NCBI GenBank assembly: GCA_963827855.1
Contig: CAWHBY010000002.1
Span: forward strand, 2,170,001-2,234,000
Source: DTPU01 sp963827855
GTDB taxonomy: Bacteria; Planctomycetota; Phycisphaerae; Sedimentisphaerales; Anaerobacaceae
Length of the DNA: 64,000 bases
Reading direction: 5' to 3'
The notes under the pieces were generated by a model, which was not told the origin of the DNA, made no database searches, and worked only from the letters and a program-made list of their open reading frames with translations. Positions 8,288 to 16,741 of the stretch are shown here, in pieces (within the stretch, counting starts at the first letter, position 1; every line of letters begins with the position of its first letter). The translations under genes were made by a program, and so were the position numbers.

Positions 8288-9076
8288 TCAGGCAGCCGGG
8301 GGGCTGACGTCATCGGAGGCCTTCTTCTTGCGGTTGGACAGTACGCACAGCAGGATGCCCAGCTCATAGAGCAGGTACAGCGGCACAGCCAGCGCGACCT
8401 GCGAGAAGGGATCCGCCGAAGGAGTCGCGACTCCCCCGACCACGACGGCGCCAAAGACCGCGTACTTGCGGAACGATCGCAGGGTCTCGATGGAGACCAA
8501 CCCGATCTTGTTCAGGACGAAGACGATCGCAGGAGTCTGGAACGACAGTCCAAAGACCAGCATCATCATGGTCATGAAGGAGATGTACCGGTCCAGCATC
8601 CACATCGGGACCACACCAATGAAGTTGCCGAACTTCACGAAGAACTCGAGCGTCAGGCGTGCAATGACGAACAGGAAGAACAGGGCGCCGAGCACGAAGA
8701 GCGTCACACAGAAGGGAATGGCCATGTAGACGTATTTCTTCTCGTGGGGGTACAGCCCTGCACCCACGAACATCCAGAGCTGGTAGAAAACCCAGGGAGA
8801 CGACAGGATCAGCCCTGCGATGATGCTCACCTTCGTGTAGGCGATGAAGGCGTCCGCAGGCGCGAGATAGGCCAGGGCCGCGAGTTCCTTGTGGTTTGCC
8901 CTGACCTGTTCATAGGGCATCTCGATAAAGCGGATGATCCACTGGCCGAAGCCCAGGCAGATGCCCACAGCGATGGCCAGTCCCACCACCGCAAGGAACA
9001 CCCGTGCCCGCAACTCCTCCAGGTGGTCCCCCAGACTCATCACAACATCTTCGTTGTCGGCGTCGGCGCGAGCCAT
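8288..9076 (-). CDS. tatC: Sec-independent protein translocase TatC
   Basis: A 262-residue, six-helix inner-membrane protein that binds twin-arginine signal peptides and nucleates the Tat pore. The N-terminal DHLEELRARVF is the family signature and contains the glutamate that contacts the signal peptide RR motif. The long periplasmic loop with PADAFIAYTKVSI and SSPWVFYQLWMFVGAGLYPHEKK is typical. It ends with a basic cytoplasmic tail. It lies downstream of tatA (36-base gap, same strand). A Tat substrate is present in this window: the GH51 protein at 62854 begins with a twin-arginine leader. Confidence 0.96.
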   Translation of the reverse strand: MARADADNEDVVMSLGDHLEELRARVFLAVVGLAIAVGICLGFGQWIIRFIEMPYEQVRANHKELAALAYLAPADAFIAYTKVSIIAGLILSSPWVFYQLWMFVGAGLYPHEKKYVYMAIPFCVTLFVLGALFFLFVIARLTLEFFVKFGNFIGVVPMWMLDRYISFMTMMMLVFGLSFQTPAIVFVLNKIGLVSIETLRSFRKYAVFGAVVVGGVATPSADPFSQVALAVPLYLLYELGILLCVLSNRKKKASDDVSPPAA

Positions 9077-9112
9077 CGGATGGAGGCTGTAGGTGTGTGT
9101 CTTGGCAGTGGC

Positions 9113-9370
9113 CTAGGACGAGGCCTTCTTGTAGACGCCGGGGTCCTTCAGCGCATCGTCTCCAGCCTTCTGGACCTCTCTGGCAACGTCGTCCTGGACC
9201 GTTTCCGCCTCCTTGATGCCCTTCTTGAACTCAGAGACGCTCCTGCCCATGTTTCTGGCCACCTCGGGCAGCCGCCTTCCCCAGATGAGCAGTGCGACGA
9301 CCAGGATCACGATGAATTCCGTGGGGCCAAGGCCCGCCAACGCGAAGATTCCAGTTGTCCATGCACCCAT
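9113..9370 (-). CDS. tatA: Sec-independent protein translocase TatA/TatE
   Basis: An 85-residue protein with one short N-terminal membrane helix (LGPTEFIVILVVALLIWG), the hinge FGxxKLPE-like GRRLPEVARNMGRSVSEFKKG amphipathic helix, and an acidic C-terminal tail. TatA oligomers form the transient conductance step of the twin-arginine pathway together with TatC, encoded immediately downstream. No separate tatB is visible in the window, so this may be a minimal TatAC system, or TatB may lie elsewhere. Confidence 0.94.
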   Translation of the reverse strand: MGAWTTGIFALAGLGPTEFIVILVVALLIWGRRLPEVARNMGRSVSEFKKGIKEAETVQDDVAREVQKAGDDALKDPGVYKKASS

Positions 9371-9611
9371 GGCTGTCCTTCCTTTCTGATGTTGTGCCCC
9401 GTCTTTTATAGGGCGTGCCTCGGGACTGCGTCAGGATCATGTCCTGGTCTGACGCCGCCAGCCGGTTACCCAGTATAGTCCTGCAGATCAGGATGGTCAA
9501 AGCAATAATGCGATCCCCCCGCCGGGTCACAGTCACACGGATTTCCTGCGCGGGCCTGAAGTCGTAACTCCTTCACGACTCATCTCTTGCAGTCTGTGGC
9601 CCGCTTTTTAC

Positions 9612-9641
9612 TTGCTTTGTCGGACCCCAATCCGCTATAAT
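9612..9641 (+). promoter_or_regulatory. sigma70-type promoter of the small transcription unit
   Basis: TTGCTT (9612-9617), an 18-base spacer and a perfect TATAAT (9636-9641). Transcription would start near 9649, about 38 bases before the 32-codon reading frame. Confidence 0.7.
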
Positions 9642-9686
9642 ACGACCATCAAAGGAGACAGCAAAGAGATCCAATAGGAGCAGGCG

Positions 9687-9785
9687 ATGAGAAGATTGTA
9701 TTCAGACTACTGGATTCCTTTTTTCACAGACAGCAAGAGACGAATTCTAATCCTGGCCATTGCAAGTTACGTGGCCATGTGTTAG
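9687..9785 (+). CDS. predicted 32-residue peptide in a self-contained transcription unit
   Basis: ATG at 9687 is preceded by AGGAG with 6-base spacing, and the frame ends in TAG at 9783-9785. The peptide starts MRRLYSDYWIPFFTDSKRR and ends with a short hydrophobic segment (ILILAIASYVAMC), so it could be a membrane-associated micropeptide. It is bracketed by a TATAAT promoter and a strong terminator, giving a transcript of about 190-200 bases. The transcript could equally be a small RNA whose peptide is incidental. It lies alone between tatA (divergent) and the sugar-isomerase-like gene. I recognise no homologue. Confidence 0.55.
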   Translation: MRRLYSDYWIPFFTDSKRRILILAIASYVAMC

Positions 9786-9815
9786 ACGGTTTTGAGAACG
9801 CACGCTTCACTGGCT

Positions 9816-9845
9816 GACCGCCCCGGTTCGGGCGGTCTTTTTTTT
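9816..9845 (+). terminator. strong Rho-independent terminator of the small unit
   Basis: GACCGCCC (9816-9823) pairs perfectly with GGGCGGTC (9830-9837) and is followed by eight T (9838-9845). Confidence 0.92.
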
Positions 9846-9846
9846 G

Positions 9847-9862
9847 GAGACTATCTCAGCTT
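9847..9862. repeat. partial copy of the GAGACTATCTCA element (end only)
   Basis: GAGACTATCTCAGCTTG matches the terminal inverted repeat of the element at 19719-19897. On the minus strand it supplies the TAG stop and last codons of the isomerase-like gene. Confidence 0.45.
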
Positions 9863-11564
9863 GTATGCCTCCTCGCCTCCGTTGGCCAGATAGAGCAGCG
9901 GCAACGGTCGGTCGACCCCCTGTATCCACCGGGGTCTTGCCTCCCATGGCGTGACGCTGAGAACACCCGTCAGGTCCATCCAATACTCCAGGCGCGCGAC
10001 CGGAAGACCCCAGATCATGTGAAAGTGGTTGGCTGGGGCGTACTGCTTGTACTCCACCATGCTCGCGTACTTGGGCACCACAAAAGTGTGTGGCCAGTTC
10101 CAGTTGGTCAGGTTGCACATGGCCTGGCCCAGCTTCTGGGGCACCGCGGTCGTGCTGGCCTCGTCCCAGACGAGGGAGAACTTGCCCGACGTGCTGCCAA
10201 AGGCCAGCCGGCCGGCGATACCCTTGATGCCAGCCGGGGTCATGAAGGTCACGCTGTTTCCTCCGCCGGGGAAGTAGTAGGGGTCGGCCAGCGGCATGCT
10301 CACCTTGGACAGGACCTCCGACGCACCGGCGCCGGGCAGGGCTGCCCAGTCCAGGGAGGCACTTCCTGAATTGTTGCCGTCCACCAGTCCCTTGACCGCC
10401 CAATCCGCCTTGGCCGGCAGGCTCTTGAGTCCCAGCTTGGCGGCCAGCTTCTTGATCTCCCAGGCCTCCCAGGCCTTGCGGAAGTCCATGAACAGGGGCG
10501 GGTTTCCGCCGGTCAGGTAGGTCATCACCAGCATGGTGAGGAGGCCCTGCACGTCGGCCTCGGTGGCGTACGGCGTGGGGGCCTTCGGACCCTTGTGGTC
10601 GAAGGTGCTGTTGAACAGCGACTCCATGCAGTCGGCTACGGGCAGGGGTACGCCGCGAGGGTCGCTGCCCCACTCCAGTTGGCTCATGAATCCGCCGCCT
10701 ACGGCATTGAGGTCCGCCATCAGATTGCGGTTGATCAGGTACATGGCCAGGGAGGTGTTGAACCGCTCGCTGTCCCTGTCCTCCTTGAGCTCCAACCTCT
10801 TGCCGACGTGCCTGTCGATCCAGGCCCTCAGCGCCTTGAGCTCCACCGGGTCATACGCGCGTTTGTCCAGCATGTCCGCGAGCAGCTTCATGTCCAGCCG
10901 GGTGATCTCCACGCCGAAGGTCTTGCGCGTGGGAATCACGTGGGCCAGGGCGGTCTCCATGCCCATGGAGTCATGGCCGAAGACCATCACCCGTCTGCCC
11001 CGCAGGGCCACGGCCGTCACTGCCGCGTAGCACCAATCGATCAGACTGCCGCGGGTCCCCTCCGTCATCTGCGGGTTCTGGCCCGTGTCAGGCCACACCC
11101 CCACGTTCAGGCTGGCGAGCCGTCCGTACTGGCTCAGCGCGCCGTTCAGGGCGTGGGCATAAACGACTCCGGGCCTTGGGCCGCTGTTGCCGCAGGTAAT
11201 GTTCAGCGGCGTATGGGGCGGGAACTGCTGCACCACGGAGATGGCGGTCAGTTGCGGAAACGCCCAGGTGTCTGGCGCAGACCAGGATGTCGACGTGGGC
11301 TCGCTTGAACTGCTCGGCCACGATGTCAGCCTGTGGCTCACAGTCCACCAGCAAAGGACTGTACACGACCGGCACAGGGGTCTTGTCGGGCAGGGTCACC
11401 GCACCGCAGATGGTCTGGGCCACCATCTTGACGATGTTCCGCGCCCGGTCCCGGCTGGCCTGGTCGATGCGGGGATCGCAAGGGGCGAAGACGCCGATGA
11501 CGGGGGCTGGGCTGGAAGGCTTGCCAATCTCCGGCAGGCACAACGGCTTGATCTGTGGACTCAT
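9851..11564 (-). CDS. L-fucose/L-arabinose isomerase-family protein, frameshifted
   Basis: The N-terminal part (start at 11564, MSPQIKPLCLPEIG, RBS AGAGGTG) reads VIGVFAPCDPRID and VDILVCA, then continues in another frame as DTWAFPQLTAISVVQQFP. The break is near 11275. The rest shows LNVGVWPDTGQNPQM, GHDSMGMETA, EADVQGLLTMLVM and a C-terminal PANHFHMIWG. Joined, it is about 570 residues, the size of an L-fucose isomerase-type enzyme that interconverts aldoses and ketoses using a divalent metal. The substrate is uncertain. The break lies at GTCTGCGCCAGACACC and could be a real mutation or a consensus error. Stop-codon context overlaps a repeat end. Confidence 0.75.
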
Positions 11565-11641
11565 CACTGCACCTCTCATGGCGGACAATTCAAAGGCGAC
11601 AATGCAACGAGGTGCGGTTATACAGCGACACGCCCTTCAGG

Positions 11642-12226
11642 TCAACGGCCCTGTTCGCCAGGCGCCGCGGACTGCGGCGCACTCCTGTCCGGGGGCTCCG
11701 GGAGCGGCTGCCGGACCGGCCGGCGACTGGGCCCGACACCGGGTTCCAGCATGCCCGGCCGTCCCCTGTAGGGCGCCAGCCACTGAAGCTGCTCTTGCAG
11801 CCGTCTGAAACGCCGGTCCCAGATCCGCTTCTGATCGGGCCTCAGGACAGCCACGATCTCCCTGTCCATCTGCCGGAGTTCCTCCGCCACCTTGGGCCGC
11901 ACGTCCAGGCGGAGCTTCTCGATACTCGCCAGATGCTCCTTGACGAGGGGCGCGAGGATCTGCATCTGCTGGTCGTCCAGCGAGAGGTATTGCCTCAGAG
12001 TGGGGAGCAGTCTCGCCCCAGGATCAGGGCGCCCCCCTGCCTGCCAGGGCCGAAGCGGCCCTCCTCCACCGGTCGCCTGGGTCTTCTGACCTATCCAGAT
12101 CATGGCAGCCCCTGCTCCGATGGCCGCCCCAGCCAGCAGGATCGCAAGCCCGAAGAAGGCCATCCGCCAGCGATGCAGTCGAGAGAGCAGCAACAGGGGA
12201 TTCGTCGTCGGGTCGATGGGGCTCAT
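11642..12226 (-). CDS. membrane-anchored Spy/CnrX-like sensor candidate
   Basis: A 194-residue protein with one N-terminal membrane helix (MAFFGLAILLAGAAIGAGAA, residues about 20-45), then a Pro/Gly linker and a helical domain with YLSLDDQQMQILAPLVKEH and MDREIVAVLRPDQKRIWDRRF. This arrangement of long helices with a DQ(K/R)-type turn resembles Spy/CpxP and the metal sensor CnrX, but there is no clear metal-binding motif. The C-terminus is Pro/Arg-rich. Its ATG at 12226 overlaps the upstream stop as TAATG, so it is translationally coupled to the third gene of the ECF operon. Sensor function is inferred from context. Confidence 0.65.
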   Translation of the reverse strand: MSPIDPTTNPLLLLSRLHRWRMAFFGLAILLAGAAIGAGAAMIWIGQKTQATGGGGPLRPWQAGGRPDPGARLLPTLRQYLSLDDQQMQILAPLVKEHLASIEKLRLDVRPKVAEELRQMDREIVAVLRPDQKRIWDRRFRRLQEQLQWLAPYRGRPGMLEPGVGPSRRPVRQPLPEPPDRSAPQSAAPGEQGR

Positions 12227-12489
12227 TAGATCACCCATGAGATGGTCTCCACAACTTCAACAAGGGGATCACTCCAGAAGCCGTAGAACGGGAGGGCGAC
12301 CAAGGTCACGAGGGCAGCAGCCGCACAGGACAGCCCTGCAATCCACATCCACAGCCTGTCGGCCCAGACCGCAGGAGGGGTGGGCCGCTCCGTCAGGGTC
12401 CGAATGACCCCGTCTGCCGCATCCACGATCGGCGCGTTCTCACTGCGTCCCTTGCGGGCAAGACTGATCAGCCGGTCTTCCAGGGTCAT
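12226..12489 (-). CDS. small membrane protein, candidate anti-sigma factor
   Basis: An 87-residue protein with a soluble N-terminus (TLEDRLISLARKGRSENAP) and one or two C-terminal membrane helices (WMWIAGLSCAAAALVTLVALP, about residues 48-68). It overlaps the ECF sigma gene by 4 bases (ATGA) and the following Spy-like gene by TAATG. Being small, single-membrane-pass and directly after an ECF sigma, it fits the position of a CnrY-type anti-sigma factor. No zinc anti-sigma motif (HxxxCxxC) is present, so the assignment rests on context. Confidence 0.6.
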   Translation of the reverse strand: MTLEDRLISLARKGRSENAPIVDAADGVIRTLTERPTPPAVWADRLWMWIAGLSCAAAALVTLVALPFYGFWSDPLVEVVETISWVI

Positions 12490-13127
12490 ATGGACGCCTC
12501 CTTTTCATAGCGGCGAAGTGCCTTCTCGAGCTTTCTCCGGGCCCGCAGGGTCTGGACCTTGACCATCGTCTGCGTCCATCCAGTCCGTTGGGCAGTCTCG
12601 GCGACGTCACACTCCTCCAGGTACCTGAGGGTCAGAACGAGCCGATCCCTCGGCGGCAGCAGGCCGAGGACCTTGTGGACCAGTGCTGCCGCATCCTGGG
12701 CCTCGACGGGGTCCGCCTCGCTGCTGGCCCACTGATCCAGCTCCTCGGTCGTCAGTCCTTCTGCCTTCTGGCGCCGGGCCTCCTGTTTCCAGTAGTGATA
12801 ACCCACTCGCGTGGCGATCCGGGACAACCAGTAGCCGAACGGCGCAGAACCCTTGAAGCCCGCAAGGCTCAGGTAAGCCTCGACGAAGACGTCGTGGACC
12901 AGTTCCTCGTGGACCCGCGGGTCGCGGCTGAAACGCCACGCAATCCGTGACACCTGCTGCTGATATCGCTCCACCAGGCGTCTGTAGGCCTCCGGGTCGC
13001 CGCCCAGGCTCGCGCGAATGTCCGCCTCGTCCAGGGCATGCGATGGAGGACATGCATCGTGATTGCCGTCAATCCTGTCCAAGGCCGCATCCACACCAGC
13101 CATCCATCGTTCCACGGCCTGGCCCAT
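12486..13127 (-). CDS. ECF-type RNA polymerase sigma factor
   Basis: Region 2 reads VHEELVHDVFVEAYLSLAGF and FGYWLSRIATRVGYHYWKQE; region 4 reads LLPPRDRLVLTLRYLEECDVAETAQRTGWTQTMVKVQTLRARRKLEK, a helix-turn-helix that binds the -35 box. Region 3 is absent, as in group IV (ECF) factors. ATG 13127 has GGAGG 4 bases upstream and is preferred; an in-frame ATG at 13178 lacks a ribosome site. It heads a tightly overlapping operon with the small membrane protein and the Spy-like protein, a sigma/anti-sigma/sensor order reminiscent of cnr metal-response loci. Confidence 0.88.
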   Translation of the reverse strand: MGQAVERWMAGVDAALDRIDGNHDACPPSHALDEADIRASLGGDPEAYRRLVERYQQQVSRIAWRFSRDPRVHEELVHDVFVEAYLSLAGFKGSAPFGYWLSRIATRVGYHYWKQEARRQKAEGLTTEELDQWASSEADPVEAQDAAALVHKVLGLLPPRDRLVLTLRYLEECDVAETAQRTGWTQTMVKVQTLRARRKLEKALRRYEKEASI

Positions 13128-13276
13128 CAGGCCTCCAGGCCAACTGACAACCGCTGTTTGTCCAGGGTATGCAACCATGGGGGCCCGATCAACAGAATTC
13201 CATGAGCCTGGGCCCTAGCCGTCCGGGAGACTCCCGGATCAGCAGGGCCCGCGATTTCTGCTCATGGCCACGTCCT

Positions 13277-13918
13277 TCAAAGGTCATTCGATGCAGCCTT
13301 GCCCGTCCTGCGAAGGGCCTTGATCTCGTCGAGAGTAATGGCTCCGTCGCCGTTCGCGTCAACCCTGTTGAAGACCTTCTCGTTGGACAGGGCTCTCAAG
13401 GGCACCGCCCTTCGGTGCCTGACCGCGGCCATAGGTCGTTCTGCCGCAGGGCCCGCAGCGAAGGCTGCGACCCTCTTGACCCGGGCCTTCATGGCATCGA
13501 GTTTCTGGATCTGCTCTGGGGTCAGGACTGCCTTGACTGCAGTTCTCACCTGGACGCGGAGGATCGCCGCATCTGCCATGGCATTGCCCACGGCCGTTGC
13601 CGCGGCACGGATACCTGGCTCCTCGCCGGCCTTCACTGCCGCCTGGAAGGCCTCGATGCTGGTCCTTCTGGCCTCCCTGGCCTGGCTTAGACGCTGCCGG
13701 TTTGCCTCCATGATGCCCGCAATCTCCGTCTTCTGCTGGTCATTCAAGTCCAGCTTTTGCAGTACCTTGTGGATTCCGCCTTGGGCCGCGCCAGCACCCG
13801 GCCGATCCACGTCAGACCTGTGCAACCTTGCCTTGGGTCCAACAGTCGCCAAGGCCGGCGTCATCAACACAGCCGCCAGAGCAGCCGCAATCAGCAGTAG
13901 ACCTCGCATCGTCTTCAT
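13277..13918 (-). CDS. exported Spy/CpxP-like protein with a C-terminal EF-hand
   Basis: A 213-residue protein with a signal peptide (MKTMRGLLLIAAALAAVLM, cleaved near ALA-TV). Residues about 45-155 are helical: VLQKLDLNDQQKTEIAGIM and ILRVQVRTAVKAVLTPEQIQKLD, the LTxxQ pattern of Spy/CpxP-like periplasmic chaperones. Near the end, DANGDGAITLDEI is a canonical EF-hand calcium loop (D-x-N-x-D-G-x-I-x-x-x-E). It lies upstream of the ECF operon on the same strand, about 100 bases away, and may belong to the same regulon. Binding calcium or another metal is inferred from the loop. Confidence 0.75.
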   Translation of the reverse strand: MKTMRGLLLIAAALAAVLMTPALATVGPKARLHRSDVDRPGAGAAQGGIHKVLQKLDLNDQQKTEIAGIMEANRQRLSQAREARRTSIEAFQAAVKAGEEPGIRAAATAVGNAMADAAILRVQVRTAVKAVLTPEQIQKLDAMKARVKRVAAFAAGPAAERPMAAVRHRRAVPLRALSNEKVFNRVDANGDGAITLDEIKALRRTGKAASNDL

Positions 13919-14382
13919 AGGTCACATCCTTTCTCAGTCGGCGTATCGTTGTCCTTCCAAATCACGGGGCCTAGGCCGTTCTAAGAGCTAAGTGGCCACA
14001 GACGAGCCGGGGTTACAGACAATCAGGAGCACGGCCCACTCGCAAATTTTGGTCAAAAACTGTGGATGGAAATCGTTGCGCAAGGTACTTATGCTGGAAC
14101 TTTAAGCACGGAACTAGGTTGTAGCCGTCTCTGAAGACTCGGCGGTTGTGCCATAGGGCTTGGTGGGCGATGCACAACGTCTGGTGGCCCTAAACCACGG
14201 GGTCCGAAGAGCCGATCTCCCACAGATGAAGGCCGGTCCTGGCTCGGTGCTTTGTCGACCGCGCCAGGACGACCAGGATTTGGAAGTGTCCGGGTGCACC
14301 GATTATGGGTGTCTTATCCGAAGCCCAGGTGGCCAAGTCAGCCAGGATAGGCTCGCTCACTGGCGATAAGAACGGCAGTGGC
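13919..14382. other. intergenic region between divergent genes
   Basis: About 460 bases upstream of the Spy-like protein and the Ser/Thr kinase. Short frames on both strands are present, but none has a ribosome site or a recognisable product. I see no repeat family, RNA gene or strong promoter here. An in-frame ATG for the kinase at 14305 lies inside it. Confidence 0.4.
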
Positions 14383-15615
14383 ATGACGCAAGAGACCAGC
14401 TACGATACGATGTTCGGCAAGATGGCCGTTGAGCACGGCCTTTGCACCAAGGATGAGCTGCAGCGATCCATCAAGGAGCTGCAGACACGCCACAAGGTCA
14501 ATCCCGTCATGCTCAAGGACCTCATGGTGGACCTTGGGTATCTGACCAAGACGCAGGCTGAGCGGCTCTTCGCCACGATTAAGAGCGCCAAGACAACCTC
14601 TACTGCCTACAGCATCCCTGGCTACAAGATCATCGGCAAGCTGGGTGCGGGCGCCATGGCCGTGGTGTACAAAGGCACGCAGCTCAGCCTCAATCGTACA
14701 GTGGCCATCAAGGTACTGCCCAAGCGGTTCAGCGCAGACCCCGAGTACGTCAACCGCTTCTACAAAGAAGGCCAGGCCGCCGGAAAGCTGCACCATAACA
14801 ACATCGTCCAGGCCATTGACGTCGGTGAGGCGGGTGGATACCACTACTTCGTGATGGAGTACGTGGAAGGCAAGACCATCTCCGACGACCTCACTGCAGG
14901 CAAGGTCTTCAACGAGTCCGAGGCCCTCGATATCGTCATCCAGGTCGCGCACGCCCTGGAACACGCCCATGGTAACGGGCTGGTGCACCGCGACGTCAAG
15001 CCCAAGAACATCATGATCACCGAGGAAGGCGTGGTCAAGCTGGCGGACATGGGTCTGGCGAGAGAGACGAAGGACATCGAGACCGCTCAGAACGAGGAAG
15101 GCAAGGCCTACGGTACGCCCTACTACATCGCGCCCGAGCAGATCCGGGGGATGATCGACATCGACGGCAGGGCCGACATCTACGGTCTCGGCGCGACCTT
15201 CTATCACATGGTGACCGGCCGCGTGCCCTTCATCGCCGACGACTCCGCCGAGATCATGCGCAAGCACCTGAGGGAGCCCCTGATCCCGCCGGATCACATC
15301 AACACCTCGCTGTCCGCGGGTGTCTCAGAGGTCATCGAGGTCATGATGGCCAAGCGCAAGGAGGACCGCTATACCAACGCCAAGGAGTTGGTGGCAGACC
15401 TTGAGGCGCTGCGGGAGGGCAACCCGCCCCTTCGGGCCAAGCGTCGCTTCGACGTGTCGGTCTTCGAGAAGCTCGAAGAAGGCCAGACTGTGGGGGAAGA
15501 GGAATCTGCAGACTACGAGCCGGACGTCGTGGGCCGGTACAAGGTGGCGGTCATCATCCTCGGCGGAGCCTGTGCAGCGCTGGTCCTCACCGTACTTCTG
15601 ATCCTGGCACTCTAG
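14383..15615 (+). CDS. membrane-anchored Ser/Thr protein kinase (PknB type)
   Basis: About 410 residues. Residues 1-65 form a helical domain (FGKMAVEHGLCTKDELQRS) similar in style to the N-terminal domains of type II/IV secretion ATPases. The kinase domain (about 80-350) has the glycine loop GKLGAGAMAVVYKG, the ATP lysine in VAIKVLPK (near 110), the catalytic loop HRDVKPKN (near 201) and the metal motif as DMG instead of DFG (ADMGLAR), then GTPYYIAPEQ. The C-terminus has one membrane helix (VAVIILGGACAALVLTVLLI) and almost nothing beyond, so there is no extracellular sensor. ATG 14305 is an alternative start. Substrates are unknown. Confidence 0.9.
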   Translation: MTQETSYDTMFGKMAVEHGLCTKDELQRSIKELQTRHKVNPVMLKDLMVDLGYLTKTQAERLFATIKSAKTTSTAYSIPGYKIIGKLGAGAMAVVYKGTQLSLNRTVAIKVLPKRFSADPEYVNRFYKEGQAAGKLHHNNIVQAIDVGEAGGYHYFVMEYVEGKTISDDLTAGKVFNESEALDIVIQVAHALEHAHGNGLVHRDVKPKNIMITEEGVVKLADMGLARETKDIETAQNEEGKAYGTPYYIAPEQIRGMIDIDGRADIYGLGATFYHMVTGRVPFIADDSAEIMRKHLREPLIPPDHINTSLSAGVSEVIEVMMAKRKEDRYTNAKELVADLEALREGNPPLRAKRRFDVSVFEKLEEGQTVGEEESADYEPDVVGRYKVAVIILGGACAALVLTVLLILAL

Positions 15616-15625
15616 CGCAACAAAA

Positions 15626-15656
15626 CGGGCCTCCCGGCATGTCTCCAAGAGGCCCG
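15626..15656 (-). terminator. terminator between the convergent kinase and CsgG-like genes
   Basis: CGGGCCTC (15626-15633) pairs with GAGGCCCG (15649-15656). On the minus strand the hairpin is followed by TTTTG, so it serves the leftward lipoprotein gene best. Confidence 0.65.
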
Positions 15657-15684
15657 AACTCAATCCGTTCTGAAGACTGTGGGT

Positions 15685-16359
15685 CTATCTGAGCTTGGCA
15701 GGTTTGGCTGCCACCCGCGATGGAAGGTCTGCGCACACGGCCTTGATGACCTTTCCGAGTTGAGCCTCTTCATCAGGCGAGAGGGCATTGCCAGCCACTC
15801 CGCCCAGGACGCCACCTGCCACTGCGCCGATCGTTCGGTCGGTACGGTCGCCGCCTGCCACCACGCCGCCCACGACCGCGCCTGCCGCAGCGCCCAGGAC
15901 CGTGCCCAGGGTCTTGTTGGTCTTGCCCGTGCCCTGGCCGATCCAGATGATGCTGGCCTCCTCCACGTCGATCATCTTGACGGTCATACTGATCTTCTCC
16001 CCTTCATACTTGGGGATGCTGACCAGGACCACGGCCGGAACATTCAGCATCTTGCCGGCCTGCGCCGCACCTTGGTCGCTCGCCAAGTCAGAGCTCTGGA
16101 ACTTCTGCTCGTCCACCAACTGCTTGATCTTGGCTCGCTCTACAACCGTGTAGCCCTTGCGGACCAGCTCGAAGGTAAACAGATCGCTGATCTGACCTTT
16201 GACGCCCTCACCATATACCGCACCGGAGACATCGACGATCGCGACCTTGTCGTACTTGCCTGCGTCAAAGCTCAGGCTGGTCACGCTCTCGCCCTTCTCC
16301 GATCCACATCCAGCCACCATCACCAGCCCCAATACGGCCGCAATACCCAAACGCTTCAT
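15685..16359 (-). CDS. CsgG-like lipoprotein with glycine zipper
   Basis: A 224-residue lipoprotein. The signal peptide ends in a lipobox (VMVAGC, Cys near residue 18). Residues about 35-145 resemble the CsgG/penicillin-binding-protein-activator fold: DKVAIVDVSGAVYG, GYTVVERAKIKQLVDEQ and YEGEKISMTVKMIDVEEASIIW. Residues about 150-190 form a glycine zipper (LGAAAGAVVGGVVAGG and GAVAGGVLGGVAGNA) that could insert into or associate with the outer membrane. AGGAG lies 8 bases before ATG 16359. CsgG proteins export curli; whether this one is a pore or a regulator such as LpoB is undecided. Confidence 0.75.
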   Translation of the reverse strand: MKRLGIAAVLGLVMVAGCGSEKGESVTSLSFDAGKYDKVAIVDVSGAVYGEGVKGQISDLFTFELVRKGYTVVERAKIKQLVDEQKFQSSDLASDQGAAQAGKMLNVPAVVLVSIPKYEGEKISMTVKMIDVEEASIIWIGQGTGKTNKTLGTVLGAAAGAVVGGVVAGGDRTDRTIGAVAGGVLGGVAGNALSPDEEAQLGKVIKAVCADLPSRVAAKPAKLR

Positions 16360-16408
16360 AGCTAAAACTCCTTGAACAATAGAACACTCACTCGTGAACA
16401 AGGGTCTA

Positions 16409-16437
16409 CAACTACCTCTATCGGCAGTCTCTGTCAA
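16409..16437 (-). promoter_or_regulatory. predicted promoter of the CsgG-like gene
   Basis: On the minus strand a perfect TTGACA (16437-16432) is followed after 17 bases by TAGTTG (16414-16409). Only the -35 is strong. The expected start lies about 40 bases upstream of the gene. Confidence 0.45.
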
Positions 16438-16553
16438 CTCGTTTCTACCTGCCAGGTCAGGACGAGCGAGGACCGCCGCGGTCCATCCTAGAAAGGCACT
16501 TGATGGCCCCATCGTCACAGAACTTCTCCGCGGCACCCAGGACTCGCCGCACT

Positions 16554-16640
16554 TAGCCCGCATTTCTCACAAGCCAGGTTAAGCCCACAGCCTCACTTTC
16601 GCTTCGACCGCCCGAAGCCTTGTGAGAAATGCGGGCTGGC
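16554..16640. repeat. dispersed inverted repeat (TTTCTCAC family), copy 2
   Basis: AGCCCGCATTTCTCACAAG (16555-16573) faces AGCCTTGTGAGAAATGCGGG (16616-16635). The arms are about 20 bases and enclose some 42 bases. It lies in the gap between the CsgG-like gene and the leftward MFS gene. The rest of 16360-16741 holds no recognisable gene. Confidence 0.75.
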
Positions 16641-16741
16641 ATACGCACAAACCATGTGCAGAACTAGCTTTGTGGCATTGGACGTCCTTGCCTGCAACTG
16701 GCTCCATCGGAAGAAATGCCCTTGATGGCGCGCCGTCCTGG

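Noticed and set aside
14114..14384. Small minus-strand frames upstream of the first kinase
   Set aside because: No ribosome site, overlapping frames in both directions and no recognisable product.
8115..16735. Universal collapse of GCGCGC to GCGC by the assembly
   Set aside because: Intact GCGCGC is present at several places in the window, so a blanket collapse cannot explain the frameshifts; only a context-dependent effect remains possible.
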